From: Thermosediminibacter oceani DSM 16646
Lineage (GTDB): Bacteria; Bacillota; Thermosediminibacteria; Thermosediminibacterales; Thermosediminibacteraceae
Reading direction: 5' to 3'
DNA length: 64,000 nucleotides
Assembly (NCBI RefSeq): GCF_000144645.1
Contig: NC_014377.1
Coordinates: 1,736,001-1,800,000, forward strand
This document shows positions 27,738-39,065 of the stretch, piece by piece. The position numbers and the translations under genes were made by a program. The first letter of the stretch is position 1. Each line of letters opens with the position of its first letter. A model generated the notes under the pieces. The model was not told the DNA's origin. It saw only the letters and a list, made by a program, of their open reading frames with translations, and searched no databases.

Positions 27738-30128
27738 TCACTGGGCGGTGAAAAGACTGTTCATATCTTTTATATGTTCCTGAGCCTTGGGAATGCCCTT
27801 TCTCGGCAATGTCTTTAGCGCCTTTTCGATGACCTCGTCCATAGTTCTGACGAAGATAAAGCAGAGTTCTTGCTTTACATTTTGGGGCACTTCTTCCAGA
27901 TCCTTGATATTTTCTTCGGGAAGTATGATGGTCTTAATGCCCGCCCTGTGGGCTGCCAGTACCTTCTCCTTAATGCCTCCCACCGGTAGGACCCTACCCC
28001 GCAGGGTTATTTCTCCGGTCATGGCCACGGTCCTATCCACCGGTTGCCCGGAAAGAGCGGAAATAAGGGCACAGGCCATGGTGATCCCTGCAGAAGGCCC
28101 GTCTTTTGGTATGGCCCCTTCCGGGACGTGAATATGCACGTCGTACTTTTCGTGAAAATCCTCTTCAATGCCCAGTTCCTCAGCCTTTGATCTGACGTAA
28201 GTGTAACCGGCATGGGCCGACTCCTGCATCACGTCCCCCAGCTTGCCGGTAAGGATCAGCTTTCCCTTTCCCTTCATAACCGTAGCTTCTATGTTCAGTA
28301 TATCGCCGCCCATTTCCGTCCAGGCAAGACCGGTAGCCACCCCGACCTGGTCTGTCTCCTCGATGACACCGTAATGGAACCTGGGGACACCCAGAAAATT
28401 CTCGACCATGGAGCCGTCCACTTCCACCGTGGTCTTTTCGCCTTCCACCACGGACCTGGCGACCTTTCGGCAGATACTCGCTATTTCGCGTTCAAGGTTT
28501 CTTACCCCTGCTTCGCGGGTATAGTTGCGGATTATCTTTATTACAGCTTCGTCGAGAAACGCCAGGTTTTCCGGTTTCAGCCCGTGTTCCCTTATCTGCC
28601 GGGGGATTAAATGAAGCTTTGCTATCTGCAGTTTCTCGTACTCGGTATACCCCGGTATCGATATCACTTCCATGCGGTCTAAAAGCGGCCTTGGAATGTT
28701 ATATAAGGTGTTGGCTGTCGTTATGAAAAGTACCTTTGAAAGGTCGAAGGGAAGTTCTATATAATGGTCGGAAAAACTGTGGTTCTGCTCGGGATCCAGC
28801 ACTTCCAGGAGGGCTGCCGCGGGGTCACCACGAAAATCGGAGCTCATTTTGTCGATCTCGTCCAGCAGGAACACCGGGTTTTTCGTCCCGGCCTGCTTCA
28901 TTCCCTGGATTATCCTGCCGGGCAGAGCTCCCACGTACGTCCTCCTATGGCCGCGGATTTCAGCTTCATCCCTGACCCCACCCAGGGATACCCTGACGAA
29001 CTTTCGACCCATTGCTTTAGCTATGGACCTGGCCAGGGACGTCTTGCCCACCCCCGGAGGGCCAGCCAAGCATAATATGGGGGCCTTTGTCGACTCGGCC
29101 AGTTTCCTGACGGCAAGAAACTCCAATATCCTCTCCTTGACCTTTTCAAGCCCGTAATGGCCCTCGTCTAAAATCGCTTGCGCCGATTTAATATCCAGTA
29201 GATCCTCGGTGGCCGTATTCCACGGAAGGGCTACTATCCAGTCAAGGTAATTCCTTATAACAGCCATCTCCGCGGATGCTGGGGGAGTTCTTTCCAACCT
29301 GTCGACTTCTTTCATCATTTTTTCCTCGAGGTCTTTGGGTAAATTCAAGGCTTTGATCTTGTCTCGGTATTCGTTGGCCTCAGCCACCCTCTCGTCCTGC
29401 TCGCCCAGCTCCTGCTGGATTGCCCTGATCTGTTCTCTCAGGTAATATTCTTTCTGCGATTTTTCCAGCTGCTTTTTGACCCTATTGTTTATCCTCTTTT
29501 CCAGCTCCAGAATTTCGATCTCCCGCGTGAGGGTTTCAAATAAAAAAGACAGTCTATCTTTTATGTTGAGCGTCTCGAGAATCAGTTGTTTGTCCTCGAT
29601 CTTTAGGTTAAGATACGACGCTATAGTGTCGGCAAAACGTCCGGGCTGGCGCATATTTCCGATGGAGATCAATGCGTCAGGGTTGATTTTTCGGTTCAGA
29701 TTGACGTAGTTTTCAAAGAGGCTCATGACACCTCTCATCAGGGCTTCTTCTTCCGGTCCTGCTTCCACGTCGTCCTCGACAATCTCCTCAACTTTAACCT
29801 TGAAAAAGGGTTCGCACTGGATGTATTCCTGTATCGTAGCCCGGTGCAAACCTTCTACCAGTACCCTTATGGTGTCCCCCGGCATTTTTAAGAGCTGCTT
29901 TATCTTAGCCACCGTGCCGGTTCCGTATATGTCTTCGGGCATTGGAGAGTCGACTCTAGCGTCTTTCTGGGCTGCCAGAACTATTTTTTCATCCCCGACC
30001 ATGGCTTCTTCAAGAGCGCCAATGGACTTGTCTCTACCCACATCGAAATGAAGTACCATGTGGGGAAAAACTAAAAGACCCCTTAAGGGTAGCAACGGCA
30101 GGGTTCGCTTAAGTTTGCGTTTTTCCAC
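27738..30128 (-). CDS. lon: ATP-dependent protease LonA
   Basis: The 796-residue protease has the N-terminal substrate domain ([13 protein letters not shown]), a coiled-coil stretch, an AAA+ domain ([13 protein letters not shown] near 357; FLLDEIDKM) and the Ser-Lys protease domain ([12 protein letters not shown] with Ser near 681 and Lys near 724). It degrades misfolded and regulatory proteins in the cytoplasm. The start is GTG with GGAGGG upstream. It follows lonB by 77 bases. Confidence 0.96.
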   Translation of the reverse strand: MEKRKLKRTLPLLPLRGLLVFPHMVLHFDVGRDKSIGALEEAMVGDEKIVLAAQKDARVDSPMPEDIYGTGTVAKIKQLLKMPGDTIRVLVEGLHRATIQEYIQCEPFFKVKVEEIVEDDVEAGPEEEALMRGVMSLFENYVNLNRKINPDALISIGNMRQPGRFADTIASYLNLKIEDKQLILETLNIKDRLSFLFETLTREIEILELEKRINNRVKKQLEKSQKEYYLREQIRAIQQELGEQDERVAEANEYRDKIKALNLPKDLEEKMMKEVDRLERTPPASAEMAVIRNYLDWIVALPWNTATEDLLDIKSAQAILDEGHYGLEKVKERILEFLAVRKLAESTKAPILCLAGPPGVGKTSLARSIAKAMGRKFVRVSLGGVRDEAEIRGHRRTYVGALPGRIIQGMKQAGTKNPVFLLDEIDKMSSDFRGDPAAALLEVLDPEQNHSFSDHYIELPFDLSKVLFITTANTLYNIPRPLLDRMEVISIPGYTEYEKLQIAKLHLIPRQIREHGLKPENLAFLDEAVIKIIRNYTREAGVRNLEREIASICRKVARSVVEGEKTTVEVDGSMVENFLGVPRFHYGVIEETDQVGVATGLAWTEMGGDILNIEATVMKGKGKLILTGKLGDVMQESAHAGYTYVRSKAEELGIEEDFHEKYDVHIHVPEGAIPKDGPSAGITMACALISALSGQPVDRTVAMTGEITLRGRVLPVGGIKEKVLAAHRAGIKTIILPEENIKDLEEVPQNVKQELCFIFVRTMDEVIEKALKTLPRKGIPKAQEHIKDMNSLFTAQ

Positions 30129-30205
30129 AAAATTCCCTCCGATATATCTATGAAGATAAGAAAAAGGTAGATTTATCTTTATTAATTTTATTCGCCGAAA
30201 TTTAT

Positions 30206-31873
30206 TTAATTCCTGCCCGATAAAATTGCCATTTTTCTATCGGCCACCGGTTTTTCGTGCGAAAATACCAGGGCATGTTCTATTACCTCTTCGATCCTGT
30301 CTACTGCCAGGATCTTCACATCCATGGTTTTAAAGAGATCCTGCCAGTTTTCTTTGGGTATTATTACCGTTTTGGCTCCCGCCCTCCTGGCAGCCTCGAT
30401 CTTGGCAACTATGCCTCCCACCGGCTTAACAAACCCCCTGATGGAGAGCTCCCCGGTCATGGCAACCAGGTTATTCACGGGGATATTGGTTATGGCAGAG
30501 TAAATGGCTGTGGCGACGGTGATACCCGCCGATGGGCCGTCTATCGGTATACCTCCTGGGAAATTCAGGTGTATGTCGTAATCCCCGGGGTCTACTCCCA
30601 GATATTTTTTTAGTACCGTAAGGCAGTTGTCCACGGCACCTCTTGCAGTAGCCTTGCGCTTCAGCCTGTGCATTTCCCCACCCATTTCCTCTTCTTCCAT
30701 GATACCGGTGACAGTGAACTTGCCCTTACCCCTTTCAACCGGTATAGCGGTAGCCTCTATTTCAACAAGGGTGCCCATATTGGGGCCGTAAACCGCAAGA
30801 CCATTAGCGGACCCCACCTGGGGAGTGGGACTTACTTTCTTTTCCGGCCTGGGAGAGTATTGTCCACTGTTTATTACCCACTCAACGTCTTTCGCTTCTA
30901 TTTTCTTGCGCCTTTCCATCATCGCTAGCCCGGCGGCCATCTGCAGTATGTTCACCGCCTCGCGCCCGTTAGTGGCGTATTTTTTAATTATTTCTACGGC
31001 CCGTTCTTCCATCTCAAAGGATATCTTGGCCGCCGCGTTCCTGGCAATCTTACCTATGTCTTCGGGGCTGAGGGGTTTAAAAAATATTTCTATACACCTA
31101 GAGCGGATCGCCGGAGGAATTTCCTGCGGAGTCCTGGTAGTTGCACCAACCAGCCGGAAGTCGGCGGGAAGTCCTTTTTGAAAAATCTCGTGAATGTAAA
31201 GGGGGATATTTGGATCTTCGCTGTTGTAATAGGCGCTCTCCAGGAAAACCTTGCGGTCTTCCAGTACCTTTAACAGCTTGTTCATCTGTACAGGATGCAG
31301 CTCTCCGATTTCGTCGATGAAAAGCACTCCTCCATGGGCTTTGGTAACGGCTCCCGGTTTGGGCTGAGGTATTCCCGCTATGCCCAAGGGGCCGGCTCCC
31401 TGGTATATAGGATCGTGCACGGAGCCTATAAGAGGGTCGGCTATCCCCCTCTCGTCAAACCTGGCTATGGTAGCATCCACTTCCACGAATTTGGCGTCGG
31501 GGCCAAAGGGCGAACCGGGGGTTTTTTTAGCTTCCTCCAGCACCAGCCTAGCGGCTGCGGTTTTTCCTATACCCGGAGGACCGTAGATAATGACGTGCTG
31601 GGGATTAGGCCCGCACAAGGCCGCTTTCAGGGCTTTCAGGCCCTCCTCTTGCCCAATAATATCTTCAAATTTCGTGGGTCTCGTTTTCTCTGCCAGCGGT
31701 TCTGTGAGGGATATTTCCCTCAACCTCCGCAGTTTTTCCAACTCTTTCCTGGATTCGCGGTCGACCACAACCCTGTTCCCCTGCTGGTTTCTCAGGAGGT
31801 TTAAAAGATAAAGCCCGATAACTATGGCGAAAACTATCTGTATCAGGCTTAGGATATTCAGTGTCACGTTCAA
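30206..31873 (-). CDS. lonB: ATP-dependent protease LonB
   Basis: The 555-residue protein begins with one membrane-anchoring helix ([16 protein letters not shown]), lacks the LonA N-domain and carries an AAA+ module ([23 protein letters not shown]) followed by the Ser-Lys protease domain ([13 protein letters not shown]). In Bacillus, LonB acts in the forespore. The start is TTG with GGAGGAG seven bases before. The clpX-lonB-lonA order is the conserved Bacillota arrangement. Confidence 0.95.
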   Translation of the reverse strand: MNVTLNILSLIQIVFAIVIGLYLLNLLRNQQGNRVVVDRESRKELEKLRRLREISLTEPLAEKTRPTKFEDIIGQEEGLKALKAALCGPNPQHVIIYGPPGIGKTAAARLVLEEAKKTPGSPFGPDAKFVEVDATIARFDERGIADPLIGSVHDPIYQGAGPLGIAGIPQPKPGAVTKAHGGVLFIDEIGELHPVQMNKLLKVLEDRKVFLESAYYNSEDPNIPLYIHEIFQKGLPADFRLVGATTRTPQEIPPAIRSRCIEIFFKPLSPEDIGKIARNAAAKISFEMEERAVEIIKKYATNGREAVNILQMAAGLAMMERRKKIEAKDVEWVINSGQYSPRPEKKVSPTPQVGSANGLAVYGPNMGTLVEIEATAIPVERGKGKFTVTGIMEEEEMGGEMHRLKRKATARGAVDNCLTVLKKYLGVDPGDYDIHLNFPGGIPIDGPSAGITVATAIYSAITNIPVNNLVAMTGELSIRGFVKPVGGIVAKIEAARRAGAKTVIIPKENWQDLFKTMDVKILAVDRIEEVIEHALVFSHEKPVADRKMAILSGRN

Positions 31874-31949
31874 AAAATATCTCCTCCCTTCCCAAACTTC
31901 GGCTTTTTTTATTATTACCGCCCGGATTTAATTTATCCTGGAAAGGGAA

Positions 31950-31980
31950 GTAAAAAAGTGCAGCTTTCGCTGCACTTTAA
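31950..31980 (-). terminator. Terminator of clpX
   Basis: AAGTGCAG-CGAAAG-CTGCACTT hairpin with TTTTTTA tail on the minus strand directly after the clpX stop. Confidence 0.88.
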
Positions 31981-31982
31981 CT

Positions 31983-33248
31983 TTAAGCAGTCACTTCTTT
32001 TTTCTTGGCCTTCTTTCTTTCGGAAGTTACTATTATCGGCTCCTCTCGCTTTAGGACAACTTCTTTGGTGACGACGCACTTGGTTATATCGCTCCTGGAG
32101 GGTATCTCATACATTACGTCCATCATAACTTCCTCCAGGATCGCCCTCAATCCTCTCGCACCGGTCTTCCTATTCAGCGCCTCCTGTGCTATGACCTGCA
32201 GGGCCTCATCGGTAAACTCGAGCTGCACGTTGTCCATCTCGAACAATTTCTGGTACTGCTTTACGAGTGCGTTTTTGGGTTCTTTTAAAATTCTTATGAG
32301 TGCTTGCTCGTCCAAAGCATCCAGGGTTACTATGATGGGAACCCTACCAACGAATTCCGGTATCATGCCGAACTTCAGCAGGTCTTCCGGCATTATCTGG
32401 CTCAAAAGCTCGCCTACATTTTTTTCTTCCTTACTGCGAATCTCCGCACCAAATCCTATAGATTTCTTTCCTATCCTGTTGGCTATGATTTTTTCTATAC
32501 CTTCAAAGGCACCGCCGCAGATGAACAGGATGTTGGTAGTATCTATCTGTATGAATTCCTGGTGCGGATGCTTGCGGCCTCCCTGGGGAGGTACGCTCGC
32601 AATGGTGCCTTCCAGGATCTTCAGCAGTGCCTGCTGCACTCCTTCGCCGGAAACGTCTCTAGTTATGGACGGATTTTCCGATTTTCTGGCTATCTTATCG
32701 ATCTCGTCTATATACACTATACCCTTTTCCGCTTTTTCGACATCATAGTCAGCGGCCTGAATGAGCTTTAGGAGGATGTTTTCCACGTCCTCGCCCACGT
32801 AACCAGCTTCGGTGAGGGAGGTAGCATCGGCGATGGCAAAGGGCACATTCAAAATTTTGGCAAGGGTCTGAGCCAGCAACGTCTTACCGCTGCCCGTAGG
32901 TCCGAGCATTATGATGTTGCTCTTTTGAAGTTCAACATCGTCCGTTTTTACGCTGGAATTAATGCGCTTGTAATGGTTGTATACCGCTACCGACAGTATT
33001 TTCTTTGCTTTTTCCTGGCCGATGACATACTGGTCAAGTATCTCTTTTATCTCGCTGGGTTTGGGAATATTAGAAAAATCCATTTCTGCGTCTTCACTGA
33101 ATTCCTCTTCTATTATCTCGTTGCAGAGCTCAATGCATTCGTCACATATATATACACCGGGACCCGCCACAAGTTTACGCACCTGGTCCTGAGTTTTTCC
33201 GCAAAAGGAGCACTTTAATTGGCCCTTTTCGTCGTTGAATTTAAACAT
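31983..33248 (-). CDS. clpX: ATP-dependent Clp protease ATP-binding subunit ClpX
   Basis: The 421-residue unfoldase has the N-terminal zinc-binding domain (CSFCG near 15-18 and CDECIELC near 35-42), Walker [17 protein letters not shown] near 119, Walker [12 protein letters not shown] and the ClpP-docking loop IGF near 270. It feeds tagged and native substrates into ClpP. The ATG follows GAGGTG. It begins four bases after clpP ends. Confidence 0.97.
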   Translation of the reverse strand: MFKFNDEKGQLKCSFCGKTQDQVRKLVAGPGVYICDECIELCNEIIEEEFSEDAEMDFSNIPKPSEIKEILDQYVIGQEKAKKILSVAVYNHYKRINSSVKTDDVELQKSNIIMLGPTGSGKTLLAQTLAKILNVPFAIADATSLTEAGYVGEDVENILLKLIQAADYDVEKAEKGIVYIDEIDKIARKSENPSITRDVSGEGVQQALLKILEGTIASVPPQGGRKHPHQEFIQIDTTNILFICGGAFEGIEKIIANRIGKKSIGFGAEIRSKEEKNVGELLSQIMPEDLLKFGMIPEFVGRVPIIVTLDALDEQALIRILKEPKNALVKQYQKLFEMDNVQLEFTDEALQVIAQEALNRKTGARGLRAILEEVMMDVMYEIPSRSDITKCVVTKEVVLKREEPIIVTSERKKAKKKEVTA

Positions 33249-33252
33249 GGTA

Positions 33253-33855
33253 TCACCTCTTTTCTCCGGCTTTGGTCCTCTTGTAGATCACCTCATCGAT
33301 AAGACCGTATTGCTTTGCTTCAACGGCAGACATGAAGTAGTCCCTCTCCGTGTCCCTCTCTATTCTCTCAAGAGGCTGTTTCGTGTGCTTGACCAGTATT
33401 TCGTTTAATACTTCCCTCAAGCGCAGAATCTCTTTTGCGTGGGTTTCTATGTCCAGGGCCCGGCCCTGCACACCTCCCCATGGTTGGTGGATCATTATCC
33501 TGGAATTGGGAAGTGCTAAGCGCTTGCCCGGGGCGCCACCCGCCAGAAGCACCGCACCCATGCTGGCAGCCATACCGATACATATAGTGGAAACGTCGGG
33601 TTTGATGTACTGCATGGTATCGTATATGGCAAGGCCGGCCGTTACGGAGCCACCGGGGGAGTTGATGTAGAGATAGATATCTTTATCCGGGTCTTCGGAC
33701 TCTAAAAACAGCAGCTGGGCGATGACAAGGCTCGCAATCGAATCGTCTATGGGAGTCCCGATGAATACTATCCTATCTTTGAGGAGCCTCGAATAGATAT
33801 CGTAAGCCCTTTCTCCACGGTTTGTCTGTTCAATTACAATTGGCACAAGACTCAT
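33253..33855 (-). CDS. clpP: ATP-dependent Clp protease proteolytic subunit ClpP
   Basis: The 200-residue serine protease shows the catalytic triad: Ser in [11 protein letters not shown] near 98, His in MIHQPWGG near 123 and Asp near 172 in [11 protein letters not shown]. Fourteen subunits form the degradation chamber. The ATG follows GGGAGG. Gene order tig-clpP-clpX indicates one folding and proteolysis operon. Confidence 0.97.
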   Translation of the reverse strand: MSLVPIVIEQTNRGERAYDIYSRLLKDRIVFIGTPIDDSIASLVIAQLLFLESEDPDKDIYLYINSPGGSVTAGLAIYDTMQYIKPDVSTICIGMAASMGAVLLAGGAPGKRLALPNSRIMIHQPWGGVQGRALDIETHAKEILRLREVLNEILVKHTKQPLERIERDTERDYFMSAVEAKQYGLIDEVIYKRTKAGEKR

Positions 33856-33876
33856 ATTAATGCCCTCCCTTTCAAC

Positions 33877-35217
33877 TTAGACTTGCTCTTCCTCGCCTTC
33901 ACCCTCGTTCCCGGCAATCCCTTCCACGACCTTTTCCGTAACCTTTGCGTGGGATTTCAGGAAATCGAAAATCTTCCGGGTCAGTATACGGTCTTTAATA
34001 TACTCTAAATTCTCCTCTTTTAAACCCTTTTTGTATTCGGCCAGGGATTTCTGGGCGGCTTCGGCGTACTTTGAAAGTTCGTCGTCGAGTTCTTCCTCGG
34101 ACACCTCAATGTTTTCGGCTTTAGCTACGGCTTCGAGCACAAGAGAAGTTTTTACATTTTCATAAGCCCTGTCCTGGAATTTTGCCTTAAATTCCTCCGG
34201 CGAAAGCTGGGATGCTTCAAGATACTCTTTTAAATCCATGCCCCTCAATCTCAACTGGAAGGCAAAGTCCATGATCAGCCTTTCGATTTCCCTGTCGATC
34301 ATAGCCTGAGGAATATCGACCTTTGCCTGCTCCGTCAGCTTTTTGAGGATTGAACCCCTTAGCGAACTTTCGGCGAAAGATTTCGCCCTTTCTTCCAGTT
34401 TATTCTTTATATCCTGCTTTAATTCCTGCAGTGTATCGAACTCGCTCACGTCTTTGGCAAATTCGTCGTCAATTACTGGGAGCTCCTTTTCCTTAATTTC
34501 TTTCAGCGTGACTTTAAACAATACTTCCTTTCCTGCCAGCTCTTTGTTCGGGTGGTCGGCCGGGTATGTAACCTTAACCTCCCGGGTTTCTCCAGCGTTC
34601 ATACCCGCTATCTGCTCTTCCAGGTCTTCCACCAGGATTTTTGAGCCGAGCTCCATGGGATAATTTTGCACCTTCCCGTCCTTGAGGGGTTTCCCATCTA
34701 GAAAACCTTCAAGATCGACTATTACAATGTCCCCTTTCTGGGCCGCCCTTTCAACGGAAATGAGCCTGGCGTTTTTCTCCTGCAGGGCCTTCAGTTCCTT
34801 TTCTACATCCTCCTCTGTAACATTGTACACCATTTTTTCCACTTCTAAACCTTTATATTCTCCTAAATCCACTTCGGGTTTGACGGTGACTTTTGCGGTG
34901 GCGACGATGCCTTTCCCTTTTTCAATCTGATCTATATCGAAATGTGGATGGTCCACAGGCTCTAGGTTATTCTCTTCCACACCTTTTTTATAGGCTTCGG
35001 ACAGCACTATTTCCGCTGCGTCTTCATAAAAAACTTCCGGGCCGTAATGCATTTCAATCAATCTTCTGGGAGCTTTGCCTCTTCTGAATCCCGGTATGTT
35101 AAACCTCTTGACGTTCTTTTTGTATGCCTGCTCCAGCGCCTTTTCAAATTCGTCAGCGCCAACTTCAATTTTTAAAGTTGCTACATTATTTTCTATTTTT
35201 TCCACATTAACCTTCAT
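33877..35217 (-). CDS. tig: Trigger factor
   Basis: The true start is the ATG at 35217 (MKVNVEKI), preceded by GAGGAG; upstream in-frame codons are untranslated. The protein of about 446 residues has the ribosome-binding tail with FRRGKAPR near residue 45, the PPIase domain (GDIVIVDLEGFLDGKP) and the C-terminal chaperone arms. It binds nascent chains at the ribosome exit. The C-terminus is acidic (EGEGEEEQ). Confidence 0.96.
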   Translation of the reverse strand: MKVNVEKIENNVATLKIEVGADEFEKALEQAYKKNVKRFNIPGFRRGKAPRRLIEMHYGPEVFYEDAAEIVLSEAYKKGVEENNLEPVDHPHFDIDQIEKGKGIVATAKVTVKPEVDLGEYKGLEVEKMVYNVTEEDVEKELKALQEKNARLISVERAAQKGDIVIVDLEGFLDGKPLKDGKVQNYPMELGSKILVEDLEEQIAGMNAGETREVKVTYPADHPNKELAGKEVLFKVTLKEIKEKELPVIDDEFAKDVSEFDTLQELKQDIKNKLEERAKSFAESSLRGSILKKLTEQAKVDIPQAMIDREIERLIMDFAFQLRLRGMDLKEYLEASQLSPEEFKAKFQDRAYENVKTSLVLEAVAKAENIEVSEEELDDELSKYAEAAQKSLAEYKKGLKEENLEYIKDRILTRKIFDFLKSHAKVTEKVVEGIAGNEGEGEEEQV

Positions 35218-35280
35218 TATGCTCCTCCTCACAATCACGCTAAACCTTTTTTGCCATTTTATTATAGCATAAAAAAATAA

Positions 35281-35316
35281 ATAATAAAACAATACCCCGG
35301 TACAAATTACCGAGGT
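35281..35316 (-). terminator. Terminator after the seven-tRNA operon
   Basis: ACCTCGGTA/TACCGGGGT hairpin on the minus strand followed by ATTGTTTTATT, 20 bases past tRNA-Leu and before the trigger-factor promoter region. Confidence 0.75.
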
Positions 35317-35336
35317 TCTTTGCAAAACTCATATGG

Positions 35337-35417
35337 TGCGGGCGAGAGGATTTGAACCTCCACGGGAAACCCAACGGATCCTAAGTCCGTCGCGTCTGCC
35401 AGTTCCGCCACGCCCGC
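35337..35417 (-). tRNA. tRNA-Leu (anticodon UAG)
   Basis: Type-II tRNA with long variable arm. Acceptor GCGGGCG/CGCCCGC, T loop GGTTCAAATCC, anticodon loop CTTAGGA, encoded CCA at 35334-35336. Confidence 0.95.
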
Positions 35418-35421
35418 ATGG

Positions 35422-35494
35422 TGAGCCATGGAGGACTCGAACCTCCGACACCCTGATTAAAAGTCAGGTGCTCTACCGCCTGAGCTAATGGCCC
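35422..35494 (-). tRNA. tRNA-Lys (anticodon UUU)
   Basis: Acceptor GGGCCAT/ATGGCTC, anticodon loop CTTTTAA, T loop GGTTCGAGTCC, CCA encoded. Confidence 0.95.
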
Positions 35495-35501
35495 TTAATG
35501 G

Positions 35502-35572
35502 CTGGGGCGGCAGGATTCGAACCTACGATGCAGGATCCAAAGTCCCGTGCCTTACCGCTTGGCTACGCCCCA
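35502..35572 (-). tRNA. tRNA-Gln (anticodon UUG)
   Basis: Acceptor TGGGGCG/CGCCCCA, anticodon loop CTTTGGA, CCA encoded. The unpaired-type U1-A72 start is typical for tRNA-Gln. Confidence 0.95.
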
Positions 35573-35589
35573 GCATAAAAAAATTTTGG

Positions 35590-35664
<75 letters not shown>

Positions 35665-35672
35665 ACGTATGG

Positions 35673-35746
<74 letters not shown>

Positions 35747-35752
35747 GTATGG

Positions 35753-35825
35753 AGCGGGAAACGGGATTCGAACCCGCGGCACCCAGCTTGGAAGGCTGGT
35801 GCTCTACCACCTGAGCTATTCCCGC
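35753..35825 (-). tRNA. tRNA-Gly (anticodon UCC)
   Basis: Acceptor GCGGGAA/TTCCCGC, anticodon loop CTTCCAA, T loop GGTTCGAATCC, CCA encoded. Confidence 0.95.
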
Positions 35826-35835
35826 ATGTTTCTGG

Positions 35836-35909
35836 TCGAGGCAGAGGGACTTGAACCCCCGACCCCATGGTCCCAAACCATGTGCGCTACCAAGCTGCGC
35901 CATGCCTCG
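35836..35909 (-). tRNA. tRNA-Pro (anticodon UGG)
   Basis: Acceptor CGAGGCA/TGCCTCG, anticodon loop TTTGGGA, CCA encoded. It is the first gene of the seven-tRNA transcript. Confidence 0.95.
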
Positions 35910-35931
35910 AACGTCTTTAGAGACAATGTAT

Positions 35932-35960
35932 AGTATACATTAAATTATATTTTGCGTCAA
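35932..35960 (-). promoter_or_regulatory. Promoter of the seven-tRNA operon
   Basis: Minus strand: TTGACG, 17-base spacer, TATACT, ending about 22 bases before tRNA-Pro. Confidence 0.85.
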
Positions 35961-35989
35961 GATTATTTTAACACAATCCCGCTCCCTTT

Positions 35990-36658
35990 TCAAATACTTT
36001 CAACTTGATTGTCGAATAATCTGAGGATCTCCCTAAAATTTTTCAGATCCTTAAGAACTATGTCGGCTTTTTTCAAAATTTGCGGATCTCCTATCCCGAC
36101 TGCAAACATGCCCGCCCTTTTTATCGCTTCTATACCCGCTGTTGAGTCTTCCATCCCCACACACTCACCGGGTTTCAAACCCAGGTTTTCAGCGGCCACA
36201 AGGAATATCTCTGGGTCGGGCTTGCCCCTTTTAATCCGGGCTGCATCCACCACGTAGTCGAACAACTCCTCTATTCCAAGGCGTTTCAATACAATAGGTG
36301 CATTTCTACTGGCCGATGCAAGGGCGATTTTTACGCCTCTGCCCTTAAGGGCTAAAATGAGTTCTCCTGCGCCGGGAAGCAGGTCTTCCTGCGTCATCTT
36401 TTCTATCATATCTTTATAGTACCCGTTCTTTTTTTCGGCGAGGTGCTCCTTTTCCTCCCTGGTAAACTTTCGCGGGCTTTTTTCCAGGATCATCTCCAGG
36501 GATTCCATCCTCCCTACGCCTTTCAGCCTTTCGTTTATTTTTTCGTCAAAATAAATGCCCAATTCGTCGGCTAATTTTTTCCATGCCAGGTAATGAAACC
36601 TGGCCGTGTCGGCAATAACCCCGTCCAGGTCGAAAACGGCGGCTTTATAAACCGGCAC
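35990..36658 (-). CDS. pgmB: Beta-phosphoglucomutase
   Basis: The 222-residue HAD-family enzyme has the nucleophile/acid pair in FDLDGVIAD, the cap domain (RLKGVGRMESLE near 45-52), LASASRNAP and GMEDSTAGIEA. It converts beta-glucose 1-phosphate to glucose 6-phosphate. That is the product of the inverting GH65 phosphorylase encoded upstream, whose gene overlaps by 14 bases. The start is GTG with GGGGGAG upstream. Confidence 0.94.
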   Translation of the reverse strand: MPVYKAAVFDLDGVIADTARFHYLAWKKLADELGIYFDEKINERLKGVGRMESLEMILEKSPRKFTREEKEHLAEKKNGYYKDMIEKMTQEDLLPGAGELILALKGRGVKIALASASRNAPIVLKRLGIEELFDYVVDAARIKRGKPDPEIFLVAAENLGLKPGECVGMEDSTAGIEAIKRAGMFAVGIGDPQILKKADIVLKDLKNFREILRLFDNQVESI

Positions 36659-39002
36659 GGCGGATCTCCCCCTCTACGGTAATACCGGGCTTCAGCAAAA
36701 GTTCCGAGCCAAAGTGGCGTATTTTTATGGGCTCGCCTTCCTCCAGGGTATAAAAGACCTTTTCCCTCTCGAGCATCACGCGGAGCCTCCTGCCTCTGTA
36801 TTTCAAGGTAAACTTGAGGCAGCGCCATTTTTCGGGCAGAGCCGGGAAAAAGTAAAGCCCATCAGGATAAACCCTTAGGCCACCGAAGCCGTATACGGCG
36901 GCGAGCCACGCGCCACCCATAGCGGCTGCGTGTATGCCGTCTTTCGTGTTGCCGTTGTAGTCGTCCAGATCCATTCGGCACGACCATATAAAGTACCGGT
37001 AAGCTTCACCATGATAGCCCAGTTCGGCTGCCAGCGCAGCAAACACTGGCGGCGAGAGGGACGAATCGTGGGTGGTTACCGGCTCGTAGTAATGGTAGTT
37101 CCTCCTTATTTCCTCGATGGTGAATTTCTCCCTTAAAAGGAACATCAACAGCAGCACATCCGGCTGCTTGCATATCTGATGCCGGTATATATTTAAATAA
37201 TGCCAGTGTAAAAGGAGCGGAAAATCTTTTTCGGGTATCATGTCAACCGTAATCCTCTTTTTGTAGAGAAAACCGTCATCCTGAGGTACTATCCCCAGTT
37301 CCTCGGAATACGGAAGGTACATATTTTCGGCTGCCCTGCGCCATTCGTCAACTTCCTCATCTTGAAGGTTGATCTTTTGCGAAAGCTTCCTGTAATCCCC
37401 GGGCCTTTCCCGCTTCATCCTGTCCGCTATTTTTGCCGCAAACTCCAGGTTCATTTTGGCCATGTGATTCGTATACGCGTTATTGTCTACAAGGGCCGTA
37501 TACTCGTCGGGCCCGGTAACGCAGTTTATGCAGAACTTGCCGCCCTTTGCGGGTATGTAGGAGCCAAGATCAACCCAGAACCGGGCCGTCTCGAAGGCTA
37601 TCTCCGCCCCGTAACCGTACAGGAATTCCTCATCCCCGGTCGCTTCCACATAGCGTTTTATAGCGTATACTATATCGGCGTTGATATGGTACTGAGCGGT
37701 ACCCGCCGGGAAAAACGCCGAACACTCGGGGCCGTCGATAGTCCTCCAGGGGTACAGAGCTCCCCTGTGCCCCAGCTCCCCGGCCCTTTCTCTGGCAGCG
37801 TCCAGCAACCGGTAGCGGTGCATTAATAAAGCTTTTGCTATATCCGGCCTGGTATAGATGAAGAAAGGCAGCATGTATATTTCTGAGTCCCAGAAGTAAT
37901 GACCGCCGTAACCCTCACCAGTAAGGCCCTTCGCGGCTACGTTGGTTTTGCCGTCCCTGCCCGCCGATTGAAGGAGCGAAAACATACTGAATCTAATTCC
38001 CTGCTGGGCTGCGGGGTCTCCCTCGATGACCATGTCGGCGTCTTTCCAGAAGTCCTCGAGAAAGGTCTCCTGCTCCGCCTCCAATTGGGCGAAGCCGTCC
38101 TCTTTGGCTTTACTGACTTCCCTCCGGGCAAGAAGCACAAGGTCCTCACGTCCGGCGTCCCGGGAAGTAAAATATGATATATATTTAAAGAGGTTACAGG
38201 TGACTCCTTTGTGTGCTTTCACCCGGAACCTTATCTCTAATTCCTCTTCGGCCTGGTGGCCGGTAATCACCGCATCCCCGCCGGGTACCAGGTCATGTTC
38301 CACAGCACACGAAAGGAAAAAACCGCTCCTTTCCGTCCTTTGTTCCAGCCACGCCCCCGTTCCGTCTACGCCTTTGTCGACCGTGAAAAGCGCCCGGCCC
38401 TTCAACCCCGAACCTACCCTGAAGTCAGAGCTCTCATCTAGATTTGAAACCCTGCCGTCGATGCGGGATACGAATTCAAAAAAGCCGTCGAAGTTTACCG
38501 GTTTCAGCGAGAAAGATACGGCGGCCAGGTGCGGCCTGTCAAAGTGTACCAGCCTCTTAATTTCGGCTTCTACTATTTTGCCCGAGGGCGACTCCCACGT
38601 GATCCTCCTTACAAGGATGCCCCTTTTCATATCCAGTTTTCTCTCGTACGCGTGAATCCTTCCCGTCAGCAGGTCGAATCTCTCGCCGTCTATAAACGGT
38701 ATGATGATTTTGGCGTCGGCCACGTTGAGCATGGCCTGGCCCTTTCGGGGAAATCCGTAGCCGCCTTCCGGGTATACTATATCGTATTCCTCGTAAAACC
38801 CGTTTATATACGTGGCGTTGAAGGTGGTATCAGCAGGGCCGCTGTAGCCTTCCTCAAAATTGCCCCTCATCCCCATGTATCCGTTGCCAGTAGTAAATAC
38901 GGTCTCGTCCCTGAAATTGGTCTTTATGTCGAACTCGGTCTCTCTGATCATCCACTCGTCAAATTCGTATATTATACTTTTGCGTGCATTGCTTCCACTC
39001 AA
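36645..39002 (-). CDS. GH65 disaccharide phosphorylase (kojibiose/trehalose/maltose type)
   Basis: The 785-residue length fits bacterial GH65 phosphorylases. Visible landmarks are the GHYFWDSEIYMLPFF segment near residue 365, the general-acid Glu in TGPDEYTALVDNNAYTN near 500, and the phosphate-site segment CKQPDVLLLMFLL near 615. The reaction is phosphorolysis of an alpha-glucosyl disaccharide to beta-glucose 1-phosphate and glucose, used directly by PgmB. I cannot tell kojibiose, trehalose, nigerose or maltose specificity. The start is TTG with GGGAGGTT upstream. The protein is cytoplasmic. Confidence 0.9.
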   Translation of the reverse strand: MSGSNARKSIIYEFDEWMIRETEFDIKTNFRDETVFTTGNGYMGMRGNFEEGYSGPADTTFNATYINGFYEEYDIVYPEGGYGFPRKGQAMLNVADAKIIIPFIDGERFDLLTGRIHAYERKLDMKRGILVRRITWESPSGKIVEAEIKRLVHFDRPHLAAVSFSLKPVNFDGFFEFVSRIDGRVSNLDESSDFRVGSGLKGRALFTVDKGVDGTGAWLEQRTERSGFFLSCAVEHDLVPGGDAVITGHQAEEELEIRFRVKAHKGVTCNLFKYISYFTSRDAGREDLVLLARREVSKAKEDGFAQLEAEQETFLEDFWKDADMVIEGDPAAQQGIRFSMFSLLQSAGRDGKTNVAAKGLTGEGYGGHYFWDSEIYMLPFFIYTRPDIAKALLMHRYRLLDAARERAGELGHRGALYPWRTIDGPECSAFFPAGTAQYHINADIVYAIKRYVEATGDEEFLYGYGAEIAFETARFWVDLGSYIPAKGGKFCINCVTGPDEYTALVDNNAYTNHMAKMNLEFAAKIADRMKRERPGDYRKLSQKINLQDEEVDEWRRAAENMYLPYSEELGIVPQDDGFLYKKRITVDMIPEKDFPLLLHWHYLNIYRHQICKQPDVLLLMFLLREKFTIEEIRRNYHYYEPVTTHDSSLSPPVFAALAAELGYHGEAYRYFIWSCRMDLDDYNGNTKDGIHAAAMGGAWLAAVYGFGGLRVYPDGLYFFPALPEKWRCLKFTLKYRGRRLRVMLEREKVFYTLEEGEPIKIRHFGSELLLKPGITVEGEIRRAGL

Positions 39003-39065
39003 GCCGAATAACCTCCCAGCAAATGTTCGTCTTTTGTAAATTTAATAATTGTGTGAAGAGTATCA

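Noticed and set aside
32005-32748. 247-codon open frame on the plus strand inside clpX
   Set aside because: It is antisense to a fully supported ClpX gene, rich in Ser and Ile from reversed codons, and has no ribosome site.
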